From assembly GCF_041260155.1 (NCBI RefSeq), contig NC_091928.1, positions 32,798,388 to 32,862,387 of the forward strand: 64,000 bases of DNA. Direction: 5' to 3'. The position numbers and the translations under genes were made by a program. Every line of letters starts with the position of its first letter. Within the stretch, counting starts at the first letter, position 1. The notes under the pieces were generated by a model. It was not told the origin of the DNA, did no database searches, and saw only the letters and a list, made by a program, of their open reading frames with translations. The stretch comes from Ptychodera flava (Eukaryota; Hemichordata; Enteropneusta; Ptychoderidae). Shown piece by piece: positions 22,181 to 47,600 of the stretch.

Positions 22181-23202
22181 CTTCCTTTGAGAAATTCTTG
22201 GATGAAAAGGAGGAGTTAAATTTACCTGCATTGTTTCTGTAGGAAAAGGACTGGGATGGTTTGCTGAGAAATGAAGATTGTGTGTCAATGAATAATCATC
22301 GGCCAAACGTGCAGCAACCTCCAATGTATCTGCCTTTTGTTCATTGATAAACGTTTTGATGTCACTCCGGATGCACCTTTTGAATTCCTCAATCAAAACA
22401 AGTTGTCGTAATTTGTCATAATTCTGACTGACCTTTTCAGAAGAACACCAACGATCAAACAGTTGTTCTTTTGTTCGAGCAAATTCAACATAAGTTTGAT
22501 CTTTCACCTTCTCACAATCCCTAAATTTCTGACGGTAAGCTTCAGGCACCAACTCATAGCCCTTGAGAATTAATTCCTTCACAGAATCATAATCTGAAGC
22601 CTGCTCTACTGACAACTGAATGTAAATTTCTCTGGCTTTACCCACCAAAGCACTCTGCAAAAGCATAGACCAGGACTCCTTAGGCCAATTCAGACTCTGA
22701 GCAATTTTCTCAAAAGGAGGAAATATTTATCAACATCCTTTTCTTGGAAAGGGGGAACTAACCTGAAATGCTTAGTGATGTCAAACTTGTCTGAAGGGAA
22801 GAATTTTCCTGACTGTCCAAGCTCTAAACGTCTCATTTCTAACTGTAGTCGATGTTCTTCCAATTCTCTCTCCTTTTCTCTCTGTCTTTCTTCCATTTGT
22901 AATTCTTTCTCTCTCATTTGTAATTCTAGTTTCTTGATCTCCAAATTTGTCTGCATTTCTAATTCTAATTTTCTTAGTTCAAAGGTAGACTCGGGCTCAT
23001 AATCTTTCAGGGTGGATTCCTCAAATTGGCCTAAATCAACTAGATGTTTGGCAATACGGTACTGTATTTCCCTCTTGCGCATAGATCTTTTGACTTCTAC
23101 TTTAAGGAAATTGGCCAGTGTTATGAGGTTGTCTTTTCTGAGGGAATTAAATGTGTCCTGATCAAGGTCATCCATAAATTCGTCTGGTTTAAATTCCGCC
23201 AT
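22178..23202 (-). pseudogene. Gag (matrix/capsid), frameshifted
   Basis: Frame 22690-23202 starts MAEFKPDEFMDDLDQ, 101 nt inside the 5' LTR, and includes a long charged coiled coil (many E/R/Q/L, residues about 70-130). A frameshift at about 22680 leads to frame 22178-22666, whose capsid part (SALVGKAREIYIQL, LVLIEEFKRCIRSDIKTFI) resembles the SCAN fold. SCAN domains of vertebrate zinc-finger genes are thought to derive from Gmr1-like gag, so the similarity fits the lineage call. Confidence 0.85.
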
Positions 23203-23283
23203 GATTAAATTTCGCTGAGTTCACAGTATACAGTAGTTTTGAAAAGGCTGTCAAAATGTTGTCAAACGGCTCAAAATATTCGT

Positions 23284-23305
23284 CTCCCGGACGAGCCCCC
23301 AATTT
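23284..23305 (-). other. primer binding site, tRNA-Pro type
   Basis: On the minus strand TGGGGGCTCGTCCGGGA lies 3 nt inside the 5' LTR. This is complementary to the 3' end of tRNA-Pro, the same primer used by murine leukaemia virus. Confidence 0.85.
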
Positions 23306-23876
23306 TGTTACGTGCAGAGAAAACGAACAAAGGGTGAACTCAGCAAATAACGTTTAAACAGAATTTATTACAAAAATAAAACTAATTGCTAAGTCAGGGA
23401 TAGAGTACAAGCTTTAAAAGTGTACAGACTACTTATCTCAGCTGGGACGGCAAAGCTCCAGTCTCAGAGTTGTAACAGTCAGTCGGATGAATGAACAGTC
23501 CTTTGGCTTGCAGGCTTGAAACTGCACAAAGTCCACAGTATAAATCCAGCGTTGACAGTGAAGGTCTTGAAAAGTCTTGAGAATGACTACTGCTGGAGTT
23601 TAGTAACACACAAGAGACACGATCCCAAAAGTCTGACTGGAAGCTGTGCACGTCCCTTTTATAAAGGCATGTAAGAACAATCTAGAACTTTTATTGACAT
23701 GCTAATTACTGTTCTAAAATTATCTCCCTTACACAACTAATCAACTTTCCAGAACATTCCAAACATGACTAATTGAATTCAAGGTTGTGAGGTCATCAAG
23801 GGCAGTGACCTTGAGAATGTTCTAGACTAATTGAACTCAGGTCATGATGAGTGTGGGGGAAATGACCTACATAACA
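23306..23876 (-). repeat. 5' LTR of the Gmr1-like element
   Basis: 571 bp, TG..CA ends. A TATAAAAG box on the minus strand at 23656-23663 would start transcription toward the gag gene. Confidence 0.95.
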
Positions 23877-24670
23877 AACTGAACGTTTTAAAATCTTAAA
23901 TACGTGTATTTACGGGTGGTAAATTTTTACCAAAGCCACAACATTAATGTATTGTGGCTCCGAAAATGAGTATCTATGGTCATGCTCTACATTGGACGAT
24001 AAGTTATGTCAGGATGGAAACATTGATATCATTTACAACTAGGACCGGCATGCAATGTGGTTGAATGTATCGAATAAAAGTATAATGACGACCTTGTATT
24101 GACCATTCATCGAACATATTGCACTTTTTTAAATGCCCGCTGATAAGGTATCTCAATGTAAATAAAAGAAACAAAATTAGCAAGAAAGGAAATTAAAGCG
24201 GCATAATAATCGGAGAACAACACTTAGGTTCCTCCGATTTGTACGAGAAACAAGTTTACGCAAAGGAAATTCCATCTTGCATTCCAAGTTTAAACACAAA
24301 TGGCTTGCTCTAGTCTGCTCATCGATTTAGACGGAGTGGAAAATTTTAGGACAGACAGTCTGAAAACCTTGTTAATGACAGTAAAATCGAACAATGGAAC
24401 AGAATCAATTAGCTTTACAAGATTTTACCTGTGTGCACATTTTGTGTTGTCTACATTTAATAATAGTATGAATATCTGCTACAGGTACGTGTAGTATGAA
24501 TAAACAACCTTGGATGTTCGTTAAACCAACTGGATGTTCGTTAAACCATTTTCAGTTTGTTTCTTCATTATTTTTACCAGTTAAATGCGAAATATTTTAT
24601 TGGTGATTGGTGGATATAAAATGAAAAAAGGGGTCAGTATCAATACTTTTATGAGGAAATGGGCTTTCAA

Positions 24671-24680
24671 GGGGGATTCC
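24671..24680 (+). promoter_or_regulatory. kappa-B consensus motif upstream of gene B
   Basis: GGGGGATTCC fits GGGRNWYYCC exactly and lies about 510 bp before the ATG of gene B. Many TNF ligand genes are NF-kappa-B targets; function here is inferred only. Confidence 0.35.
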
Positions 24681-24980
24681 ACTGTTGTGTGTTGACGGCG
24701 GTCGAAGGTTCATATTTGTACGTCGTAGTGACACTATTATCAATAGAAAATCCTTATTTTCACCGTTTTTCTTTTCCTCGAACTGTTGGTCTGCAGCGTT
24801 ACCCCCTCTCCCCAAAGTTTCAAACTTGTTTGCGTATGTGTTGATTCGGAGAATCGTGTCACGGCGCATGGCCATTGATAGCTACTGTAGTTAAACATTA
24901 CGAGTACTTTGGCCACAAGGGGCTTGAGGTCCCAGAACAACTTGGATGTAAGCCAGATTAACATAATTCAGTTTTCCGAG

Positions 24981-24988
24981 TATTTAAG
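24981..24988 (+). promoter_or_regulatory. TATA-like box of gene B
   Basis: TATTTAAG about 205 bp before the ATG. The spacing allows a 5' UTR of roughly 180 nt. Confidence 0.35.
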
Positions 24989-25192
24989 GACGGCCAAAAG
25001 CATAAACCCTCAGTCAAACAAACATACCGTCCAAAGTTTCTCACTTCGCTCCCTGTAAAACAGAGACGGTTGAAGAGCACGCCGAAGACGATCGACGGAG
25101 ATTGGTTGCAGACCTGAATGCGTTCAGTCGGCTTTCATTCCCACCGATGAGAGGTATCTGGGGTTTGATAATATTGTTTATCGACCATAAAT

Positions 25193-37022
<11,830 letters not shown>

Positions 37023-37248
37023 GAGTTAAAGTTCTGTTTAAATGCCAGCCAAGTAATCGTATTACAAGACACAATGTGTGGATGACAGTAACGATGGATG
37101 CGTACTAATGTAAAATCCAGTAACACTAAATGCCGATCAACTATTGACAGTACACAGCTAAATTGCCATCGCAGTTTCACAAAATTGCAAATCTTCTTGC
37201 AAAAATTTGAGTACATGCATACAGAAAGAAAACTATTTTTGTATAGTA

Positions 37249-37254
37249 AATAAA
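37249..37254 (+). other. candidate polyadenylation signal of gene B
   Basis: AATAAA about 227 bp after the stop codon. Confidence 0.5.
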
Positions 37255-37378
37255 TTACAGTATTTTGTATCTACAAGTACATGGTTTTGTACTCACTCGA
37301 CGCTGTTAATAAATAAAATACAAGCTTATGGCTTCTATTGTAATTATTGCATGTGTTCACATTTTTGCTCCGTATCTG

Positions 37379-37449
37379 CACATACATACATACATACATA
37401 CATACATACATACATACATACATACATACATACATACATACATACATAC
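37379..37449. repeat. (CATA)n microsatellite
   Basis: About 17 ACAT units between genes B and C. Confidence 0.92.
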
Positions 37450-38046
37450 ACACATCGCACATATATTAAACTTCAAACTTTATGAAGAAATACAACTTAT
37501 ATCTTTGGTTGATATAAAATTGACTTTTCGAAAATGCCTAACTACGAAGAAAATTAAAAATAAGACTTTGAATTTCAGAATATATGTCGTGTACACATCT
37601 CGGAATAGGGATATTTACACTCGTAAACACAGGAAAATTAATCAAGTAAAAAGGGAGAAAAATTGTCAAGGAAGGCAAGGTAAAGCCATAGGTGCAAATA
37701 TATTTCAAATTTGGATAACCATTCCACTGAAATAGTGTAATTTCATCTAAAAGTACCAATTTTTTTAGACCCTATCACAATGTCCTAATTCTTGTATCTA
37801 CCTCCCTCTGGCATGCTGTCCTTCCTTCAGACTGCTGTCTCTTTCCCTTTCATTCACATTACCATACAGATACAAGACCGTATTACAGCCCACTGTTAAT
37901 GTGTTCTATAAAATCTATTGTAACTTTTATGAAGTACTACATAATTTTACACAATTGACATGGCATAATATACAAACTTATGATCGAATCGAATCGAGAA
38001 AATCAGCAAAATACACGCAGTCTACGTTATGCAAATAGGGTAGCTT

Positions 38047-38057
38047 GGGTATTCCCC
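38047..38057 (+). promoter_or_regulatory. kappa-B-like motif upstream of gene C
   Basis: GGGTATTCCCC, one base off a kappa-B consensus, about 325 bp before the gene C ATG. Weak evidence alone. Confidence 0.2.
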
Positions 38058-38289
38058 AACCGTTTTCGTTTTGTTATTAGTTTCCGGTTAACTCTGAAGC
38101 TTAACCCATATAGGGCAGTATTTCCGGGTAATGACAGGCGTACAATAGAAGTGATTACTCGTACTGACATACCAGCGTATGGTAGCTCACACCATTGATG
38201 CAAAACCGTCTGTCGCTTCGTGGCTCCATTACTTTTGAAGAAGAAACGGTAGCCTTGTCTGCCAATGGTTCAAGTTCACATAATATCCC

Positions 38290-38295
38290 TATAAG
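38290..38295 (+). promoter_or_regulatory. TATA-like box of gene C
   Basis: TATAAG about 90 bp before the ATG at 38381, a spacing compatible with a short 5' UTR. Confidence 0.4.
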
Positions 38296-38380
38296 AAGAA
38301 GGGCGCACAAGGCATTGACCTGACGTGTCTATTCCAGACACGCCGAACTTGTTTTGCAATTGCGATCACCGACAACAAGA

Positions 38381-38692
38381 ATGCTCGACAAACAGGACGG
38401 CAAACGATTGACGGTAACGCGAGTCGCCATCGTTCTAATGGTTGTCTCAATTGTTATTTACTCTACTATTACCGTCATAGTGTACTGCTACTTCCAAAAT
38501 GAACTGAAAAATCTGCAAGTGACCATCGAGAAACTGAAAACAGATTCGGAAACCCCCGCGCAGCAGCAAGCACCATTAACGTCCATCCATTGTAACTGCA
38601 GCAACAGTGTCGCAGGTGGTACCACGGGCAATTTGGCAACGAATCAGACTTTGCTGAGGTGTTGTTCGGAAAATCAAGAAACTTTAGGAAAG
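38381..38692 (+). CDS. gene C exon 1: tail, anchor, stalk
   Basis: MLDKQDGKRLTVTRV precedes a hydrophobic anchor; the stalk contains HCNCSNS and RCCSENQETLGK. Donor GTAGGC after 38692. Confidence 0.9.
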
Positions 38693-41591
38693 GTAGGCAA
38701 GTTTTTGTACCTTTTCAATTGAAATCAATGTATTATTCGATCGACACAGGTAAGCCAGGTTTGCTCTTCGGGGACGTACGCCGGACCTGATTGTGCCCAA
38801 TCAGGTTATGAAGGCATGACGTCACGGTGCGAGTCAGTGCAAGACAACAACGTTTCAATGAATTTCGTTACCTGTTGTTCTGTGACGGAAATCTCAAAAC
38901 AAAGAATGAAAAAATTCAAACTGTCTGTTGAATTGCTCTTCACACTGCACACGAAAGGCAGTGATCGAGAACCAAAAATGCAGAATTATTATCCATGCGC
39001 CCATATGGGGCCAAAGGTCGAACTTTGTCAACAACTAAAAGAATTATGTTAGCTAGTAACGTGGTTCGACATTCACCCTCACGGTCCCGACCTTCGACCT
39101 CGACCACCACTCCAGATAACGGTTGGAGCACCTGGGCATGCGTCATGTGGTCTGTTATGTGATGTCCATTGATTGTTAATAAATTCTTCTGTCGTCAGCA
39201 ACTGAAACAAACGATGAAATCACGTCTAAGTATACAGCGGAATGTAAACTGCTGAAGTATGAGGCTATCACGTCGCGTAAATATTTAGTTAACATAGAGG
39301 GTACAGGCGAAAAGAATGAAAGTCGTGTTGATAAGCTGCTTATTGCTTAAAAATCTTCGTTTTTTGTTTTCTTATTAAGAATGTTCTATGAATGAAACAT
39401 TATACCCTCTGGAATCACATAATTTATTTTTCTGACTCCATAGCTGGTTGATGTATGTATGCGCCCGATTGAAATATTTTCTACATATTAGACACAACCT
39501 GAAATGTGCCCAAGGGAAAGTAATTTAAAATACAGTATAGGAAAGTAGCTTTTGGCCGATTATAGAAGAGCACGATTTTCTTAATGTTTGTTCTACATAA
39601 GCTTATCATAAACTGAAAAACAAATATCAAAGCCTTGTTTTACTGATCGGAACACTAAGATTTTTAATTTTAAGGCCTGAAAACATATTAATCATTAATT
39701 AATTTAAAAACAGTTGAAAAGAGTTGTCATATTTTAGGTAGAAGATGTATCTTTTCCCTCTGTAACTTATAATTCACCTAGAACTTAAAAATACACTAAG
39801 TCTTGTCAGCTCAAAAATTCTTATTGAGAAAATAAAAATATTCTGACTTTTAATTTTCTATTTTATTTGTCCATGCAGCTGATAACGAAGATCTACCAAG
39901 AAAAAATCCAAAACAGGAATTTAAGAACAGGTAAGATGGTAAGATGTAATTCCATTGTGTTGATTTTTACTTCGCTAAATATTGCTCAGTTCAACCCTAC
40001 GTGTAGAGACCTAAAGCGCTTGGATGTCCGATTTTTGAAAATGCCTACAGTTTCCGGGTTCAATGCGTAAGCATGTAATCGATAACTGAAGCATTCCCTC
40101 AAGTAGCTACAAGTCACCGAATGCTCAATCGCTTCGAAACAAGGAAGAAAGAAAACAAATATTAGCAAAAAACTGAGTCCTGTATTTTCCGTATCCTGGT
40201 TCACAGCATGACGATTGAGGTGTCTGATATATAGCACTGGTAAACTGTCTGGAATACTTTTACTAATAAAAAAGTGTTCAATACACATAGCACTCATTAA
40301 AAAAAGCGACTGATATATCGCACTAATAAACGAACAATATCTGTATATAACACAGACAAACGAAAGTGTCTGATATATAGCACTGACAAACACAAGTGTC
40401 TGATATATTTATCTAATAAACAAAAAGTATATGACAATGGCACCAAAGAACTGAAATATCTAATGTATCGCACTAATAAAAACAAAAACAGTACATTTTA
40501 TACTAATAGACAAATTCAGTCTGGTTATAGCACCTATAAAGAAAAGAGCCTAATATATTGCACCAAATAAACAAAAAAAGTATGTCATAGTGTACAATAA
40601 ACAAATGATATATGGCATATTGCACTAATAAAAGACTATATGATATATAGCGTATATAAACAAAACAGGTGTTGGATAATAAACAACGAACTAATCTTGA
40701 CTTCTTTTATCACATAAAAATTTATCAACATAAATACCGACAACCCTCGACACCGCTCTCAAACGGCGTAGAGATTCGATAGAATAGAATAGAAGAATAG
40801 AAGTTGGCACTAGGAGGATCAAATAACACAGCAATGTGTTGTCGCGTCATACTTTAAATATTTGTATCGACTTTGCAGTGTATAGTCGTTTTTGAAAGTT
40901 TACATCGTTTACCAACAAGAAAGTCGTCCAGTGAAAGTTTAACCACGCAATAATATTTTTAATTAATTCTGTTTACCGGTGGCTAAGTACATTCAGCGTA
41001 TAAAATTGATGTAACCATTTCGAGTTTCTTCGCTGCCATTCAATAAATTGTCTTCCTTGCATTAAATGATGAACATCGTCATTACTCCCTCACACGGAAT
41101 CTAAAAACCCACCAACATTCAATGTCGACGCTACTAAATTAAAATGCAATTTTTATCATTTTGATTTAGAACGAAATTACTTGACGCTTGCTCAAGTTGA
41201 GAGATTGGTTGAGTCAGTCGCAACACGGAACAGAAGCCAGGTAACAGTATCTTCGGGTATTGGAAATGTCATCCCTGTGGCAGCCCACATGACTGGTTCG
41301 TTTGATTGCTTCGGCTACAGTAAGTATGATGTAGTTTATTTATAGCTATGCTTCTGCGTAAGTGCCTTTGTGTGAGAGACGGATTCTAGAGAAATAAGGA
41401 GTAATGACAGACAGGCTGACAGGCAGCTTTATAACAAACGGACAAAAATGCATAGGGATTGATGGGTCACGGAAACATAGGCTAGTCTGCATTAACAGAA
41501 AGACAAAAATACCAGCCAATAGAAGGAGGCAGACAAGAATCGAAGAGAACAGGAGAGACAGAAAGAAAGACAGAGACAAAGAAACAGAGAC

Positions 41592-41638
<47 letters not shown>

Positions 41639-44600
41639 CTACGATACTTTATGGATGGTGTAAACATAAATGCAAGATAAGTTTAGAGGGCGTTCACCAT
41701 AGAAGTCTTCTATACCCACCTTCATGACCTTTTACGTGTAAGAGATTGGAAATATTTTAAAGTTAGTAAAAACTTTACATAGCAGTGGGCATGCAAATTG
41801 CGGTATTTCTGTTGCTGATTAATGTAAGATTGTAACGTGGATGAAGCCTTTTATTTCAAGTCCATTCATTTTAATAGGCAAATGTTTCTGTAACAAAACA
41901 CAACCAGCTTTATTCTGAATCACGTGACAATGTTGTAACGAGTCAGGCATATTAACAAACATTACAAATATTTCGAGCAGTTATGCATTAGTATGATTGA
42001 TTTAAAGCAACCGAGATGGGTTCCACGTTAAATTTTGTGATTCGTTCACTTTCGCCAGTCTATCACTGGATATGAAGGCATTTCATGAAAAGGGAAAAGC
42101 TGCTACATAACGAGTCGCAGTCGGAAACAGTAGCCCTTTATTTACACACTCAAAATCAACAAAAGAAGAAAACGAAACATATGACAATAGAGTCAAATTT
42201 GAACTCAAACCAAGGGTGTATGATATTTGGATTCCGGTCAGAAGTCCAGATTCTTCAATGAAAATACAAAACATTAACATAGGAAAGGCCAAACGAAAAT
42301 GCAACACAAGGAGAAACATTTAGGATGATGAGTGAAATGTGGAATATTTTTTTTTCACTTTTCCTCGGAATGCTCGATTACCATTGCTAAGCGTATAGAA
42401 CATGTGTAGAATAGGATGGCATGAGTGTCTTCAGAGAATTGACTACTACCACGGTATGTTTATATGCAATCACTGAAACTAAGCACTTTTGCTCAAATAT
42501 TTAAAGCTTGCAAACGCTACGTCTAGTCAATGTCCATGCGCAACTCAAGACATTGCACTACATTGCTAAAGAAACTGCGCAGTTGGCAACCGGAAATGAA
42601 AGATTAAACGTAAGTTAATAATATAGTACAGAATGTCTCACTGAGTACTCGCGATTTTAAAACAAGTCTATCAAGTGTGTTCAATGTTACCTTGCGTACT
42701 CCATTGTAAATAGTTAGTTGCAAGAACTCGAATATCCCCCAAGATAACCTACAAAATGTCAATAGTTGCCGCGGAACAGAAAAATAAACTTTTGGTTTGT
42801 TGTGGAGATTGTACTAGTCATTTAAACCAAGGGAGTCTCAAGGTAGAATGCGCCTCGGGGACAGATATTCTGACTCTCAAATTGTTACAATTCTTTTTCT
42901 GATCAAGGACTTGAGGACTTATTTTGAATTTTTTACCGGCTCAGTTTTGTCAAAATCGTAAATTTTCTCTAGCCCAAGAAATAACACAGAGATGTTGGCT
43001 ATTTTGAAACATCGGTTAATATTGAGTATTTTGTCTCTAGTACGGTATCAAAATTGGACACTGGCCCAACATTTTCATTCTTGATTACAAAAGACAATGG
43101 TCAAAAGTCTCTTGAGGAAAATTTGTGCAAATTTTTATTTCGTTTTCTTCGACTCGCGAACTTCCTTATACTGTGTCTTGGCCTTCCCCATGACGACATA
43201 TGCTATAAATAACTATGATCAGATCATAAAAGTGAAAATGAAAGAAGTTTAATTGCAAAAATATGCAGCATGCCGGACTGAAATGTTTGCAGATAATAAA
43301 ATATTCAAATATTCCTGGCATTGTTGTCTCGGTAGTATAAGCAAAAGGTGAAAACAATCTCCTATATGCATTTTTTCTGCTGAACTATGCTGTCATCTCT
43401 TCTTACAGCAGTGGCAGCCGAATACATCAGTTCAATGTATTAAACTTCGAAAGACTAGTCTCTATTATCCTACCCTCGATACCCCTACACACAATATACC
43501 TTACTGAAGCTGAGATTAAGCTTGCGAAGCATGAGAATATAAGAAATTTCATTTCCCCAATAATCTATTGTATTCTAACAAGTGTATTTTGTATGACTTT
43601 CTGTACAAAAGAAGCGAAGTTTTACTATATAGTGGCCACTTACGGAATACTATCTGTGATATAACCGAGGTTACGTTGGTATTGACGGTTATGTGGTAGC
43701 ATGTCGGGGCCGGCAAGGCTGGTATTCCAATGATGAAGGGATATAAAGACGACTGGAAACAGCGAGTACTATATAATCTTAGATGCTACTTATTACACTA
43801 AGCTCTACGCTACGTACATAGAGTGATGGTAAGCTGGAGACTGGCTTGAGTACACGTGGGCCAAGAGAGATATACATGCCCTCATGAATAGTAATGACAG
43901 CTCATGAATAATAATCAAATGACACTACGTCACATTCCTCCCTCCTTATTTTGATGGAGACAGGGAGTCTACATCACAAGTGCGGCAAAATAATTCAGAA
44001 AATCTGCAAAAATCAAAATGAAATAATACAATGCTAATACTACTGAATCTAAAGGCAAGTACATGACAAAAAAAACTACTGACTAAGTCGGGTACAGCAA
44101 CCTGGGCAACAACATCACTATAAGGGTTGGAAATTCAACATGCATTTTCCATATCAGGTCACTACAGACCTTTCACTACATCATTCATGCACCTTCACAC
44201 CAATAACCGTACATCCGAGCTCCAAATTCGCGACAATGCGTCTGCATTTGTATTTTCGCTGCCCTTCTTGTACTCAACCTTAAAGGGAAACCTAAGTCCA
44301 GCGACTTTGACAGTTTATCCCTTCCAAAATCACCCTTGAGTAAAATGCAGCTCAAATTTGCAACATAATTGCACACGCTGACGACTACGGCACGACGAAA
44401 AGAGAACTTCAAGTAGACGACATCTATGGAAATGAGCCCGGAATTCGATGGGCGCGAAAGGGCTCATGGGAGAAGCGTGCGTGACGTCATCGGCGATACA
44501 GACGATTGCAGCTTGCAGCTGGAGGAGTACTGTGAACAGTTCAGCGCATTCGTAAGATGACTATGGAGAGTTCGGACAGCGATATTTCTGACATCGTGTA

Positions 44601-47600
44601 CTGCTTTTCCCTGACTGAATCAAACCATACTAATTTGAACCTGTCCAAGATATGTAATAATTAGAAAGCATCTCAAAACATCGTTCATATCTTGGTTGCT
44701 TGCGTTTTGTGTATGATTCAGCGGAGGGAGTCACTGTGCTTGTAGGCCTACAGACCCCGAACTGGATGGAGAGACTGAGTGACCCTGCGATCCTTCAACG
44801 CTACGTTTCTAAAACAGAGTTTTCTGTATCAGTCGCCTAAAATTAATTTTTGGTTCGTGAATGATACGGAATGATTGACTGATTGTATGTGTTACCGTGT
44901 AAGTCGAGCTTGGCCAGATCTTTAAGGCTGCGAAATCTCCGATATGTATCAGAAAATATTTATTCGCGATTTGACAAATCTATTATAGTGTCGTCTGTTT
45001 TTCGAAGCTGGTGTCGAACTTAGGAAGTCGGACTTACTCAGATCTACAAAGTGATGAAATCGCCGATATAATGAATATTTGCCCGCTATTTAAAAAAATG
45101 GTATCGTCTTACAGCTTGTTGTAAGGAATGTGTTTCATACAAGACCAGCCCAAACTCCCGATGATTTCCGATATGTCCTCTGTTCAAGTCCCGATCGCCA
45201 AGTAAAAATGTTTACATGTAAAGAATGTAATTTGTGCATTAATAAATCTAATAATGTAAAACATACAGTATTCTTGACTTCCGGCCATGGATGCTATTTT
45301 TGAACTAAGAGTCGGACAGAGGTATTCGGGTGGTCAGATCTGTTAGGTGGTGAAATCTCTGATATACATCGGATATTTACCCACGATTTGACAAAGTATC
45401 GTCTAGTATCAGAGTTAAAGTCCTAAGTCGCCGATATTTATCGGATGAATATCCGTGATTTCGTAGACCCGGCATGCCAACACCACACAGTGCAAGTAAA
45501 TATAGGATCGTCTGGTATCGATATTAGCCTAGGAGTTCCGGCGCAATTGATATTTATCGGGTAAATATAATATCGGCGGTTTCTCACACCCGGCGTGCCG
45601 AGACACAGTAGGCAAAAAGTCATTCCAATATCTTGTAATATCAATATTACAAGGTATAGTCCCGAAATTGCCTATATTTATTGGTTATATATCGGAGATT
45701 TGGCAGACCCGTGATGTCAAGATAAGAGACGCTTTGTGTAGTTTCGTCTTCGGATTTTAGAGTCCCGAAATCGCCAATTTATCTGGTTAAAACCGGCGAT
45801 AGTAGGCTGACTCAGCATGTCAAGATACGAACCGCATTGTGTAGTATCGTCTTGTATCGGTATCAGAATCCCGAAATCCCTTATAAAACAATCATCCTGA
45901 AAGAATTAGAACATAACGTTGCATCTTTTACAGATTTTTAAACTCGCCCGACTTTCTTTAGCCACTGTCTTCGAAAAAGCTGTTCTGTGGGAAGACGGTA
46001 AAAGCTGACTCCGTTTGTTCTTCCCTGAGTGATTTTTACACTCAACTGAACAACAGTTAACTATTTTTTATGCTACTGAGCATTAAAGAGTCGTAACGTG
46101 CAGAACTGCACTCCTGCAGCCATAGACTCAAATGCTTTGGTAGGCTGTCACACACGTTCGTGTATCGCCGATGACGTCACGCACGCTCCTCCCATGAGCC
46201 CTTTCGCGCCCATGGGATTCCGGGCTCATTACCATAGATGTCGTCTACTTCAATGTCTCTTTTTGTCGCTCCGTAGTCGTCGGCGCCTGCAATTATGTTG
46301 CAAATTTGAGCTGAATTTTATTCGAGGGTGATTTTGGAAGGGATAAACGGTCAATGTCACTGGACTTAGGTTTCCCTTTAAATTGATGCTCTTGCAGTAT
46401 TAAACTCCATCGCAACAACCTACGATTTTTACTACACATTTTGTCTAACCAAACCACGGATTGTGATCTGTTTGAACTGTAAACTCTCTCCCGTAAAAGT
46501 AAGGATTCAAAGCTTCCACAGCCCAAACATGGCTAAATACTGTCTTTCTATAGTTGGGTAATTTCTCTCCCTGGGGAGTAGTTTTCGGCTAATATACTGA
46601 ACTGGATGTTCCTCTCCCTTGTCATCATATTGACACAAAACCGCACCAATACCATGGTCAGACGCGTCTGTCTGCACCACAAATGGCTTATTATAATCTG
46701 GAACTGCCAGAACTGGTGATGATGCTAAAGCGTCTTGCAGCTTCTGGAAAGCATCCACACAACTCTGAGTCCATTGAACATTGGCTGGGCTATTTTTACA
46801 TGTCAGCTCAGTGAATGGGGTCACAATGTCAGAGAAAGTTGGGATAAACTTCCTGTAGTATCCTGCTTATCCTAAAAGTGATCTGACGTCACGCTTTGTC
46901 ACTGGTGTTGGATAATTGACAACAGCATTAACCTTATCTGCCATAGGTTTTATTTTTGCACTTCCAGCACCTTAACCAGTGAAAGAAACCTCACTGCCAC
47001 CAAGATAGCACTTAGTTGGTCTAGCAGTTAGTTTACAACTACGCAACCTCTCAATATGCTACGCAGGTGTTTAACATGATCTTCCCATGAATGATCATGT
47101 GGACCCAAGTCATCCATTCCTTTTTCTCTTGGCTGATTAAATGTCTTATCCATTAACCTCTGAAAAGTTGCTGGCGCATTTTTCATCCCAAATGGCATAA
47201 CAGTAAACTCATACAGTCCAAAATAGAGTGATAAAGGCAGACTTCTCCCGAGCACGTTTGCTCAAGGGAATTTGCCAATATCCCTTTGTGAGATCGATCG
47301 TCGATATATAATTCGATCCGCCGATTTCCTCAATCAATTCATCTGGTCTAGGCATCGGATATGCGTCAGATACCGTAACCTGATTCAGTCTTCTATAGTC
47401 AACGCAGAATCGAATTCCCCCTGTTTTTTCTTGACTAAAACAAGAGGCGAGGCATAGGGACTCTTTGATTCAGTGATAATTCCAGCTTTCAGCATTTTCT
47501 GCATTTCTTCTTTAACTGTCTGTTTAGCTGCCTGCGATAGACGATATGGTTTCTGACAAATTGGCGTTTCGTCAGTAGTTATCACATCATGTTCTACCTG

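Larger units (their letters stand above)
17730..23876 (-). mobile_element. Gmr1-like Ty3/gypsy LTR retrotransposon (near full length)
   Basis: Reads on the minus strand: 5' LTR (23306-23876), primer binding site, gag, protease, integrase, reverse transcriptase, RNase H, polypurine tract, 3' LTR (17730-18303). LTRs start TGTTACG and end ATAACA. A 4-bp AACT flanks both sides as the probable target duplication. Integrase lies before reverse transcriptase, the reverse of ordinary Ty3/gypsy elements and as in Ty1/copia. That order with gypsy-type sequence marks the Gmr1 lineage, known mainly from deuterostomes. The LTRs differ at only a handful of positions plus a 3-bp indel, so the insertion is recent, yet the coding part has several frameshifts. 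Confidence 0.93.
23877..25192. other. upstream region of gene B
   Basis: No gene recognised. Contains a 20-bp direct duplication (TGGATGTTCGTTAAACCA, 24511-24550), a consensus kappa-B site (24671-24680) and a TATA-like box (24981-24988). Short open frames on both strands at 24597-24964 have no recognisable domain. Confidence 0.5.

Noticed and set aside
38354..38380. Earlier start for gene C
   Set aside because: The upstream in-frame codon at 38354 is TTG; the first ATG is at 38381 and directly precedes the basic tail and anchor.
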